A DNA stretch of 14,018 nucleotides from RGIG8709 sp045575975 (GCA_045575975.1 JAZNFO010000041.1:1-14018); one strand, 5' to 3'; positions 5,897-13,364 are shown, numbered from the stretch's first letter. The notes: generated by a model not told the origin, from the letters alone. Program-made: numbers and translations.

Positions 5897-6583
5897 GTGA
5901 TAAACATAAAATCAGTTATTCAAAACGAGCTTGTTTCAATGGGCGAAAAGGAATATAAGGAATTTAGTTCAAAGCTTATGCCAACTGTTGAAAAAGGCAG
6001 TGTTATAGGAATAAGAGTCCCCATTTTGAGAAAATATGCAAAAACTTTACAAAATTATGAGGACTTTTTAAATGAGCTTCCTCATAAATATTTTGAAGAG
6101 AATAATCTTCACGCCTTTTTGATAGAAAAAGAAAAAGACTTTGATAAGTGCATAGAGAAAATTGATGCTTTTTTGCCGTATATTGATAACTGGGCAACCT
6201 GCGACAGCATGAAACCCAGGGTTTTGAAAAAAGAACCTCTAAAGCTTTTAAAACACATAAATAAATGGCTAAAATCAAAAGATGTCTATGCAGTTAGATA
6301 TTCTATTAATCTTCTAATGAGCTTTTATCTTGATGATAATTTTGATGAAGAATATCTTTGCCTTGTTGCAGATGTGAAATCGGATGAATATTATATCAAT
6401 ATGATGCGGGCGTGGTATTTTGCAACTGCACTTGCAAAGCAGTATGATTATGCTTTGCCTTATTTGGAAAATAAAGTGCTTGATGCGTGGACTCATAATA
6501 AGACGATACAAAAGGCTGTTGAAAGCTATAGAATTACAAATGAGAAGAAACAGTATTTAAGAAAGCTAAGATATAAAGTCTAG
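5897..6583 (+). CDS. AlkD-like DNA alkylation repair glycosylase
   Basis: This protein of up to 228 aa is built of HEAT-like helical repeats and belongs to the AlkC/AlkD DNA glycosylase family, which removes alkylated purines such as 3- and 7-methyl bases without flipping the base. The Bacillus cereus AlkD residues W109, D113, R148 and W187 have counterparts here at W99, D103 (in NWATCD), R134 (in YAVRYS) and W173 (in RAWYFA); the 4- and 39-residue spacings are identical. It begins 9 bp after the ParE-like stop, probably in one operon. The start is uncertain: GTG at 5897 lies inside the excellent ribosome site GAGGTGAT (5894-5901), which is best placed for an ATA at 5906; the first ATG (5939) would remove part of the first helix. 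The family call is firm; the substrate range is inferred. Confidence 0.88.
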   Translation: MINIKSVIQNELVSMGEKEYKEFSSKLMPTVEKGSVIGIRVPILRKYAKTLQNYEDFLNELPHKYFEENNLHAFLIEKEKDFDKCIEKIDAFLPYIDNWATCDSMKPRVLKKEPLKLLKHINKWLKSKDVYAVRYSINLLMSFYLDDNFDEEYLCLVADVKSDEYYINMMRAWYFATALAKQYDYALPYLENKVLDAWTHNKTIQKAVESYRITNEKKQYLRKLRYKV

Positions 6584-6595
6584 GAGAATTTATCT

Positions 6596-7123
6596 ATGAA
6601 TGCTATTGTTATATATAAATCAAAATACGGCTCAACTAAAAAATATGCTGAATGGATAGGTGAAGAGCTTGGGTGCAGTGTGCTGGATGCAAAGGATGTA
6701 ACCTTGAAAGAATTATTGGAATTTGACACAATAATATATGGCGGAGGACTTTATGCTGAGGTTATAAATGGAGTCAGTTTTATAACTAAAAATATAAACA
6801 GCCTTAAAGATAAAAAAATCGCCGTGTATACAACGGGTATAACGCCTATAGATTGCAGAGAATATTATGATAAGCTTGTTGTCAGGAAGAATTTCAGAAA
6901 TGGTGTGCCGGAAAATATTAAACTTTTTAATTTTGCAGGGAAAATGGTGCTGAATGAACTTAGTGTAGTACATAGAACAGCTCTCAAAACACTTAAAAAG
7001 ATAATGCTTTCAAAAAAAGATCCCAGTGAAATGGAGAGTCTTCTTATAGAGCTTTGCGATGCCGACGGGGATTTTTCGGACCGCATGCAGATTACAGACT
7101 TGCTGGCGTATGTGAATGTGTGA
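6596..7123 (+). CDS. flavodoxin-domain protein
   Basis: This 175-aa protein has a flavodoxin fold that should bind FMN and shuttle electrons in the cytoplasm. The phosphate-binding loop YKSKYGSTKKYA occupies residues 7-18, directly after the first beta strand, as in flavodoxins and the HemG-like subgroup. The flavin-contacting loop YGGGLYAEVING lies at about 48-59 and TTGITP at 79-84. The C-terminal part (about 110-175) is helical and acidic and is not diagnostic. The ribosome site AGGAG (6582-6586) overlaps the stop codon of the AlkD-like gene, so the two are translationally linked. The redox partner is unknown; the two rubrerythrins nearby are candidates, but that is only neighbourhood inference. 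Confidence 0.85.
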   Translation: MNAIVIYKSKYGSTKKYAEWIGEELGCSVLDAKDVTLKELLEFDTIIYGGGLYAEVINGVSFITKNINSLKDKKIAVYTTGITPIDCREYYDKLVVRKNFRNGVPENIKLFNFAGKMVLNELSVVHRTALKTLKKIMLSKKDPSEMESLLIELCDADGDFSDRMQITDLLAYVNV

Positions 7124-7143
7124 TTATAATTCGATTTTGTGCG

Positions 7144-7165
7144 CTAACTTGATATAAGCCTAACG
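7144..7165. repeat. imperfect 22-bp direct repeat, left copy
   Basis: Begins CTAACT and contains AGCCT and ACG. It matches 7668-7689 at 16 of 22 positions, and five of the six differences are transitions. The pair flanks the unrecognised gene at 7204-7671. It could be a trace of an insertion boundary or chance. Confidence 0.35.
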
Positions 7166-7203
7166 TAGATTATGTCGAGCGCTGTCGAAAGGAAGTAAAA
7201 GCA

Positions 7204-7671
7204 ATGAAAAAGATTTTAATTTCTATTTTGATTTTGATTTTTCTTTTTGCGTTTATAAGAATTACAACTTCCACATACGAAAACATAAAACGCAGAAATA
7301 ACGCACCTGTACAAAACCAAGAAACGGCAATCGGTGAAATGAAGTCAGACGGTGATATTACTCCGATATCTGTTGATGATGTTAAAGGCATCACCGGGCG
7401 AGAAGCAGAAGAGTTATGCTATTATGTTCTGGGAAAAAAGGATGAAGATACCGGATTTGCGTTTTCATTTGGCGCATCGGGAGCTGTTCAAAAAGGTGAA
7501 AAACAATATTATGTAATACGAGCCTCCTGGTTAGTAGATAACAATCACTTGTCATATATTGGGGATTTTTTTGTTTCGGCAGACGGCAAAGAAATTTATG
7601 ACGGTGTCGTATCAGGGGATGAATATGAAATGATGGACCTTATGTGGAAAAAAATAGTTTTTGAGTACTAA
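7204..7671 (+). CDS. membrane-anchored protein, family not recognised
   Basis: I do not recognise this 155-aa protein. Residues 3-18 form a strongly hydrophobic segment after MKK, followed by a basic stretch (KRR at 29-31), which suggests an uncleaved anchor or signal peptide with the remainder outside the membrane. Residues 30-60 look like an acidic, polar linker. Residues 60-150 alternate short helices and strands (for example around QYYVIRASW and YIGDFFVSADGKEI), vaguely like a PepSY-type small domain, but no motif confirms this. The ATG has AAGGAAG 8 nt upstream. Unlike the tightly packed genes around it, it is bordered by spacers of 80 and 94 bp, and it lies between the two topoisomerase subunits. 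Its codon choice looks somewhat less AT-biased than that of its neighbours. It may be a later insertion. Confidence 0.7.
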   Translation: MKKILISILILIFLFAFIRITTSTYENIKRRNNAPVQNQETAIGEMKSDGDITPISVDDVKGITGREAEELCYYVLGKKDEDTGFAFSFGASGAVQKGEKQYYVIRASWLVDNNHLSYIGDFFVSADGKEIYDGVVSGDEYEMMDLMWKKIVFEY

Positions 7672-7689
7672 CTCTACACGAGCCTGACG
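7668..7689. repeat. imperfect 22-bp direct repeat, right copy
   Basis: Partner of 7144-7165; it starts within the stop codon of the 155-aa gene. CTAACT, AGCCT and ACG are shared at the same spacing. Confidence 0.35.
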
Positions 7690-7698
7690 CTATAAGGA

Positions 7699-7726
7699 TT
7701 GGCATCTAGATTGTACAGTCTATATA
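7699..7726 (+). promoter_or_regulatory. candidate promoter of the ParC-like gene with internal palindrome
   Basis: A possible -35 TTGGCA (7699-7704) and -10 TATATA (7721-7726) are 16 bp apart. The spacer is almost filled by a 16-bp palindrome with one mismatched pair (7707-7722, centred on GTAC), placed as a repressor operator would be. Both boxes deviate from consensus, so this is weaker than the other promoters in the window. Confidence 0.4.
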
Positions 7727-7765
7727 CACCGAAAAACTATAAATGAAAAATGCGAGGAAAAATCA

Positions 7766-9970
7766 ATGGCTAAAAAACCAATTATCGAAAATCAGAATAT
7801 AACAGACACTTTAGAGCAAAACTATATGCCTTATGCAATGAGTGTTATTATTTCAAGAGCTATTCCTGAAATTGATGGCTTTAAGCCCTCTCACAGAAAG
7901 CTTTTATACACTATGTATAAAATGGGACTCTTAAATAATGCAAGAACAAAGTCTGCCAATGTTGTGGGACAAACTATGAAGCTTAATCCTCATGGTGATG
8001 CCGCAATTTATGAAGCTATGGTCAGACTTACAGAAGGGCATATGGCACTTCTTCATCCTCTTGTTGATTCAAAGGGTAACTTCGGCAGACAGTATTCAAG
8101 AGATATGGCATATGCTGCTTCCCGTTATACGGAAGTTAAGCTTTCAAAAATCTGTTCTGAGGTTTTTGGAGACATTGATAAAAACACGGTTAGCTTTGTT
8201 GATAATTATGACGGGTCAATGAAAGAGCCAACATTACTCCCTGTTTCATTTCCTAATGTTCTTGTAAATCCAAATCAGGGTATTGCGGTTGGTATGGCAT
8301 CTAATATATGCAGCTTTAACTTAAAAGAAATCTGTGATGCAACCATAAAGGTTATGAAAAATTCTGAGGCAGATATTCTTGATGTTTTGAAAGCACCTGA
8401 TTTTTCAACAGGAGGAGACATAATATACAATCAGGATGAAATGCGTGAAATATATTCAACTGGCAGAGGTTCATTCAAAATCAGGGCAAAATATAATTAT
8501 GATAAAAAATCTAATTGTATTGATATCTACGAAATTCCATATACTACAACTGTTGAAGCCATAATTGAAAAAATAATTGAACTTATTAAAGGCGGAAAGC
8601 TTAAAGAGGTTTCGGATATTCGTGATGAAACTGACCTCAAGGGACTGAAAGTTACTATTGACCTAAAAAAAGGCACAGACCCTGAAAAGCTTATGGAGAA
8701 GCTTTATAAGTTAACATCACTTCAGGATTCCTTTGGCTGTAATTTTAATATTTTGGTTGAAGGCTCACCGATGGTTCTTGGAATTAATGATATTTTATCC
8801 GAATGGTTAAGATTCAGAAAAAGCTGTCTAAAAAGGTCTATACAGTTTGATGTTGACAAAAAGAGTGAAAAGCTTCACCTGCTCAAAGGTTTAGAACTTA
8901 TATTACTGGATATTGATAAGGCTATAAAAATTGTCAGGGAAACACCTGATGATTCTATGGTTGTGCCTAATCTTATGGATGGTTTTAAAATTGATGTGGT
9001 TCAGGCGGAATTTGTTGCTGAAATTAAACTCAGAAACTTAAATAAAGACTATATTTTGAAGAAAACTGCAGAAATTCACGACCTCGAAGAAGAAATAGAA
9101 GAGCTTAAAGATACTCTTGTTGACAATAAGAAAATTGAGAAAATTATTGAAAAACAGCTCAAAGAGATCAGCAAAAAATTTGGAACAGAAAGAAAATCGG
9201 GAATTATAATGGATTCCGAAATAACTCCTATCGAAGAAGATAATTTTATTGAAGATTATCGTTCAAAGATATTCAGAACGAGAGAAAACTATCTTAAAAA
9301 GATTTCCCTCGTTTCTCTCCGCACAAGCGGTGAACAGCGTGTTAAAGAGGGAGACGAAGTAATTCAGGAAATAGAAACAGGAAATAAGGCAGATTTACTT
9401 GCATTTTCTTCATCGGGAGAGGTTTATAAAACAAGAGTTTATGATATACCTGACTGCAAGGCAAGTCAACTTGGTGAGTATATGCCGAATTTATTCTCTA
9501 TGAAAGAAAACGAAAGCATTGTGGGTATTGTTATAACCGAAAATTATTCAGGAAATCTTCTTTTCTGTTTTGAGAACGGAAAAATTGCAAAGGTTGATTT
9601 GAAAGGATATGAAACAAAAACAAACCGAAAAAAGCTTTCAAATGCATATTCACTTTCGTCACCACTTGTTAAAATAATTTATTTAAGCGAAGACAGAGAT
9701 TTTATTATAAAAAATTCTGCTGACAGGGTTCTTCTCTTTAATTCGGAAAGCATAGCAATAAAAACTACAAAAAACACACAGGGTGTTGCGGTTATGACAT
9801 TGAAAAAGGGCAGTATTGTGACTGATATAGTAACAACAGAAGAGTCGGGAATATATAATCTTTCTCATTATAAAACAAAGAATATTCCTGCAAAAGGGGC
9901 TGTTCTTCGTGATGAAGATACTGTAGAGCCAAATCAAATCTCAATTTTTGATGAAAATTTTGAGGTGTAA
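7766..9970 (+). CDS. type IIA topoisomerase A subunit, divergent ParC/GyrA family
   Basis: This 734-aa protein is the DNA breakage-reunion half of a type IIA topoisomerase. The winged-helix region keeps NPHGDAAIYEAM (74-85), and the catalytic pair R120-Y121 lies in ASRYTEVKL; Y121 would form the 5'-phosphotyrosyl link. Compared with Escherichia coli GyrA, the quinolone-contact positions S83 and D87 are A79 and E83, and three residues are inserted before the catalytic tyrosine. A long coiled-coil arm follows at about 425-480. Residues 500-730 form a beta-pinwheel-like C-terminal domain without the QRRGGKG GyrA box, which favours a topoisomerase IV-like over a gyrase role. It is somewhat shorter than Bacillus ParC (about 800 aa). 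Ribosome site GAGGAA is at 7754-7759. The B subunit is at 3908-5887, unusually separated by three genes. Confidence 0.88.
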   Translation: MAKKPIIENQNITDTLEQNYMPYAMSVIISRAIPEIDGFKPSHRKLLYTMYKMGLLNNARTKSANVVGQTMKLNPHGDAAIYEAMVRLTEGHMALLHPLVDSKGNFGRQYSRDMAYAASRYTEVKLSKICSEVFGDIDKNTVSFVDNYDGSMKEPTLLPVSFPNVLVNPNQGIAVGMASNICSFNLKEICDATIKVMKNSEADILDVLKAPDFSTGGDIIYNQDEMREIYSTGRGSFKIRAKYNYDKKSNCIDIYEIPYTTTVEAIIEKIIELIKGGKLKEVSDIRDETDLKGLKVTIDLKKGTDPEKLMEKLYKLTSLQDSFGCNFNILVEGSPMVLGINDILSEWLRFRKSCLKRSIQFDVDKKSEKLHLLKGLELILLDIDKAIKIVRETPDDSMVVPNLMDGFKIDVVQAEFVAEIKLRNLNKDYILKKTAEIHDLEEEIEELKDTLVDNKKIEKIIEKQLKEISKKFGTERKSGIIMDSEITPIEEDNFIEDYRSKIFRTRENYLKKISLVSLRTSGEQRVKEGDEVIQEIETGNKADLLAFSSSGEVYKTRVYDIPDCKASQLGEYMPNLFSMKENESIVGIVITENYSGNLLFCFENGKIAKVDLKGYETKTNRKKLSNAYSLSSPLVKIIYLSEDRDFIIKNSADRVLLFNSESIAIKTTKNTQGVAVMTLKKGSIVTDIVTTEESGIYNLSHYKTKNIPAKGAVLRDEDTVEPNQISIFDENFEV

Positions 9971-9995
9971 TTAAATAATAAAGGAGTTGTTTTAA

Positions 9996-11360
9996 ATGGC
10001 AAAACTTAATTATTCAGCTATCACACCGGAAATAAACAATTTGGCAGAATTATGCCGTGAAAACAGCACTATAGATGTTGATTTATATTCTGTGCATCAG
10101 GTTAAAAGAGGTCTCAGAAATCTTGACGGTAAAGGTGTTTTAACAGGACTGACGGAAATTTCAACAATTAATTCATATATTGAAAAAGATGGTGTTTCAA
10201 CACCGATAAAAGGCGAGCTATATTACAGAGGGATTGACATAAATGAGCTTACAGAGGGGTTCATTAAAGAGGACAGATTTGGCTTTGAAGAAACGGTATA
10301 TCTTTTGTTATTTGGCGTTCTTCCAAAAAAAGAAGAGCTTGGTGAGTTTAAATCATTACTGGTTAAGTACAGAACTTTGCCTGCAAATTTTGTCCGTGAT
10401 GTTATAATGAAAGCCCCAAGCAATGATATTATGAATTCACTTGCAAGAAGTGTTCTGACATTATCATCTTATGATAAAAATTCAAGTGATGTAAGTATAC
10501 CCAATGTTTTAAGACAGTGTATTCAGCTTATTTCAAATTTCCCGCTTCTTGCAACATATGCGTACCATGCATATAATCATCAGGTTAAAGGAAAAAGTAT
10601 GTATATTCACCGCCCGTCTCCAGATTGCTCTACGGCTGAAAATCTTTTAAGACTTTTAAGACCTGATAAGAAATACACCGAGGTTGAAGCAAAACTTCTT
10701 GACCTTGCGCTTGTTCTTCATGCAGAACACGGTGGCGGAAATAATTCAACCTTCACAACCCATGTTGTAACATCCTCAGGAACAGACACATATTCATCGG
10801 TTGCTGCATCCCTTTGCTCCCTAAAAGGACCTAAGCATGGAGGAGCGAACATAAAGGTTAAATACATGTTTGAAGATATAAAGAAAAATGTTAAAGACTG
10901 GAACGATGATGAGCTTATTAAAGATTATTTAGTTAAACTTTTAAATAAAGAAGCATTTGATAAATCAGGATTGATTTACGGAATGGGACACGCAGTTTAT
11001 TCACTTTCTGACCCAAGGGCGGAAATTTTTAAGAAATATGTTAAAAAGCTCTCTGACGAAAAGGGGAGAAATGATGAATATGTTTTATACAAAAATGTTG
11101 CAAGACTTGCAGTTGAAGTTATATCCGAGAAGAGGAAGATATATAAGGGAGTAAGTCCTAATATAGATTTTTACAGCGGGTTTGCATATTCTATGCTTGA
11201 ACTTCCGGATGAATTATATACTCCGCTATTTGCGGTTGCGAGAATTGCAGGATGGAGTGCCCACCGCCTTGAAGAGCTTATTAATACCAATAAAATTATT
11301 CGTCCTGCTTATAAATCTGTTGCAGAAAACAGAGGTTATATACCACTTGAAGATAGATGA
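9996..11360 (+). CDS. gltA: citrate synthase
   Basis: This 454-aa enzyme condenses acetyl-CoA with oxaloacetate to citrate, probably feeding glutamate synthesis in an anaerobe with an incomplete TCA cycle. The three catalytic residues are in place: H245 in LHAEHGGGNNSTF, H281 in GPKHGGAN and D391 in NIDFYSGF. The substrate-loop motif GMGHAVYSLSDPR is at 329-341, with alanine where many citrate synthases have arginine (GHRVY). The N-terminal 45 residues are an extension upstream of the usual start of the fold, as in the longer clostridial forms. The ATG has AAGGAG 9 nt upstream, and the gene lies 25 bp after the ParC-like gene, so it is probably in the same transcript. A 2-methylcitrate synthase activity cannot be excluded from sequence. 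The symbol follows the family, not a proven orthologue. Confidence 0.93.
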   Translation: MAKLNYSAITPEINNLAELCRENSTIDVDLYSVHQVKRGLRNLDGKGVLTGLTEISTINSYIEKDGVSTPIKGELYYRGIDINELTEGFIKEDRFGFEETVYLLLFGVLPKKEELGEFKSLLVKYRTLPANFVRDVIMKAPSNDIMNSLARSVLTLSSYDKNSSDVSIPNVLRQCIQLISNFPLLATYAYHAYNHQVKGKSMYIHRPSPDCSTAENLLRLLRPDKKYTEVEAKLLDLALVLHAEHGGGNNSTFTTHVVTSSGTDTYSSVAASLCSLKGPKHGGANIKVKYMFEDIKKNVKDWNDDELIKDYLVKLLNKEAFDKSGLIYGMGHAVYSLSDPRAEIFKKYVKKLSDEKGRNDEYVLYKNVARLAVEVISEKRKIYKGVSPNIDFYSGFAYSMLELPDELYTPLFAVARIAGWSAHRLEELINTNKIIRPAYKSVAENRGYIPLEDR

Positions 11361-11372
11361 AAAGGAGCCGTT

Positions 11373-12623
11373 ATGAAACAGGGATATCCGATTATTCGTT
11401 TGAAAAAAGAAATAGAAGAGTCGTATGGAGAAATATATGCTCCATATGCTGCAAAATGGCCGTCAAACGGTTCAAGGAGGTTTGAAGAAAAGCCTTGTGG
11501 CTTTGAAAACAGAAGTGAGTTTCAGAGAGACAGAGACAGAATTATTCATTCTTCAGCCTTTCGGAGAATGATGTATAAAACTCAGGTTTTTGTAAACCAT
11601 GAGGGCGACCAGTTCAGGACAAGACTTACTCATTCTCTTGAGGTTGCACAGTTTGCAAGGGGGATTGCAAAATCACTTGCTTTGAATGAGGAACTTGCAG
11701 AGGCTATTGCAGTTGGACACGATTTAGGACACACCCCTTTTGGGCATGCCGCAGAGGGTGTTTTCTCAAAAAAACTTCAAATGGTTGGTTTGCCAGGATT
11801 TTTTCATAATGAGCAGAGCCTCAGAGTTGTTGATATGCTTGAAAACAGAAAAGCGGATGAATATCCGGGACTTAATCTTACAAAAGAGGTTAGGGAGGGA
11901 ATATTAAAGCATAATGGTGACAGGACAGGAGAATTTTCTGAGCTTAAACCGTATAATGTATGTTCAACAATTGAGGGACAGCTTATTAAACTGGTTGATA
12001 CTGTTGCATATACCTGCCATGACCTTGATGACGGTATAAAGTCGGGCATTCTTGAAAAAAACTGCAAATGCAATGAAGATATGAGAGCTCATTTTGAAAA
12101 TATAAAGGATTTGATTTTAAATGAGACCGGAATTGAAATAAGTTATGATAAATATGATAAGCTCACCTTCATATCAAAGCTTATAAATTATTTTGTTGAA
12201 AAGATTACATACTCAACATATGATAATCTTGTGAAATATAATGTTGAAAGTATTTCTGATGTGGAAAAGCTTGCAGATGAAAACATAAGCATTGCAGATA
12301 TAACAGATGAAACGATGAATTTGTTTCTAAAATTCAAAAAATTCGTTAATGACACCCTTTATAATACAACAACTGTCCAGATGATGGATTATAAAGCAGA
12401 AAGGGTTGTGGGAGAGCTTTATGATGCTTTCTTTGAAAATACAGACCTTTTGCCGCCTGAATGGAAATACAGACTTGATAATTTTTCCAGATTTAATGAA
12501 TATAACTACCAGAGTTGTGACAAAATAAAGGCAAGACTTATATGTGATTATATATCCTGTATGACAGATAGGTTTGCCCTTGAAGAACACGACAGGGTGT
12601 TTAATCCTAAGGTTAAGATTTAA
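11373..12623 (+). CDS. dgt: dGTPase-family HD triphosphohydrolase
   Basis: This 416-aa HD-domain enzyme belongs to the deoxyguanosine-triphosphate triphosphohydrolase family, which splits dNTPs into the deoxynucleoside and tripolyphosphate and so controls nucleotide pools. The signature begins with DRDRIIHSSAFRRM (53-66). The metal-binding HD residues are H87 (in RLTHSLE) and H116-D117 (in VGHDLGHTPFGH), with the later acidic cluster HDLDD at 216-220 closing the site. The C-terminal half (about 230-416) is helical and typical of the longer dGTPase-like group. ATG 11373 has AAGGAG 5 nt upstream. It follows citrate synthase by 12 bp, clearly one operon. Which dNTP it prefers is not visible; many family members act on several dNTPs and need an activating dNTP. 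Confidence 0.92.
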   Translation: MKQGYPIIRLKKEIEESYGEIYAPYAAKWPSNGSRRFEEKPCGFENRSEFQRDRDRIIHSSAFRRMMYKTQVFVNHEGDQFRTRLTHSLEVAQFARGIAKSLALNEELAEAIAVGHDLGHTPFGHAAEGVFSKKLQMVGLPGFFHNEQSLRVVDMLENRKADEYPGLNLTKEVREGILKHNGDRTGEFSELKPYNVCSTIEGQLIKLVDTVAYTCHDLDDGIKSGILEKNCKCNEDMRAHFENIKDLILNETGIEISYDKYDKLTFISKLINYFVEKITYSTYDNLVKYNVESISDVEKLADENISIADITDETMNLFLKFKKFVNDTLYNTTTVQMMDYKAERVVGELYDAFFENTDLLPPEWKYRLDNFSRFNEYNYQSCDKIKARLICDYISCMTDRFALEEHDRVFNPKVKI

Positions 12624-12627
12624 GCCG

Positions 12628-12664
12628 AGAGGAGAAAAAACACTCCTCTATAAAGGCGGGGAGG
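12628..12664 (+). promoter_or_regulatory. possible three-strand RNA switch over the ribosome-binding site
   Basis: AGAGGAG (12628-12634) can pair with CTCCTCT (12643-12649) around an 8-nt loop. The same CTCCTC strand (12643-12648) can instead pair with GGGGAG (12658-12663), part of the ribosome site of the next gene, through six pairs including one G-U. The two pairings exclude each other. No T run follows, so this is not a terminator. The pairing is visible; regulation is inference. Confidence 0.4.
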
Positions 12665-12671
12665 TAGTTAT

Positions 12672-13331
12672 ATGAAAAAATATAAGTGTAATCTGTGTGG
12701 TGTGGTTTTTGAAGTTCCGGTGGGAACTGAACCGGTGTGTCCCGAATGTAATGCAACGGGAAGTGCTCTTGAAATTATCAGTGAGGCACCTACCCTGACA
12801 AAATATTCAGGAACACAAACTGAAAAAAATCTTGAAGCTGCATTTGCGGGAGAGTCTCAGGCAAGAAATAAATACACTTATTTTGCATCAGTTGCAAAAA
12901 AGGCTGGTTTTGAACAGATTTCAGCGCTGTTTATTGAAACTGCAAATAATGAAAAAGAACATGCAGAAATCTGGTTTAAAGAGCTAGGCGGTATCGGTGA
13001 TACAGCGAAAAATCTTGAGGCTGCCGCAGACGGAGAAAATTTTGAATGGACAGATATGTATGCAGGGTTTGCTGAAACTGCGGAAAAAGAAGGCTTCACA
13101 GAACTTGCTCAAAGGTTCAGAATGGTTGCGGATATTGAAAAAAGACACGAAGAACGATTCAGAAAACTGCTCAGTAATGTTGAAACTAAAAAGGTTTTTG
13201 AAAAGAGCGAAGTAAAGGTATGGGAATGCAGAAATTGCGGACATATTGTTGTTGGAACAAAAGCACCTAATGTTTGTCCTGTTTGCAATCATCCGCAAAG
13301 CTATTTTCAGATTAATTGTGATAACTATTAA
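12672..13331 (+). CDS. rubrerythrin with rubredoxin-like centres at both ends
   Basis: This 219-aa rubrerythrin should act as a cytoplasmic peroxidase. It has three parts. Residues 1-36 hold C6-x-x-C9 and C23-x-x-C26, a short rubredoxin-like metal site. Residues 48-175 form the diiron four-helix bundle, with E61, E94-x-x-H97 and E156-x-x-H159. Residues 184-212 are the usual C-terminal rubredoxin domain, with C186-x-x-C189 and C202-x-x-C205. The bundle and C-terminus closely match the rubrerythrin at 112-645; the N-terminal cysteine domain is the difference and adds about 42 residues. The ATG at 12672 has GGGGAGG 7 nt upstream and no clear promoter of its own, so it is likely expressed from the upstream genes. 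A strong bidirectional terminator follows. Confidence 0.95.
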   Translation: MKKYKCNLCGVVFEVPVGTEPVCPECNATGSALEIISEAPTLTKYSGTQTEKNLEAAFAGESQARNKYTYFASVAKKAGFEQISALFIETANNEKEHAEIWFKELGGIGDTAKNLEAAADGENFEWTDMYAGFAETAEKEGFTELAQRFRMVADIEKRHEERFRKLLSNVETKKVFEKSEVKVWECRNCGHIVVGTKAPNVCPVCNHPQSYFQINCDNY

Positions 13332-13361
13332 AAAAGGTTTAGCTCATGCTAAACCTTTTTT
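13330..13361. terminator. bidirectional intrinsic terminator
   Basis: A perfect 14-bp stem (13330-13343 with 13348-13361) with loop TCAT; the A and T runs at its ends provide a T tract in both directions. It separates the convergent second rubrerythrin and the SSB-like gene. Confidence 0.95.
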
Positions 13362-13364
13362 AGT

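Noticed and set aside
7144..7203. Integron attC-like site (GCCTAAC resembles RYYYAAC)
   Set aside because: There is no matching GTTRRRY partner at suitable distance, no foldable attC hairpin and no integrase; a single 7-base core match is expected by chance.
3908..9970. Housekeeping DNA gyrase (gyrB/gyrA)
   Set aside because: The A subunit lacks the GyrA box and the B subunit departs from conserved gyrase signatures; a topoisomerase IV-like or separate type IIA lineage fits better.
12628..12649. Intrinsic terminator between dgt and the second rubrerythrin
   Set aside because: The hairpin is not followed by a T run; the sequence after it is A- and G-rich.
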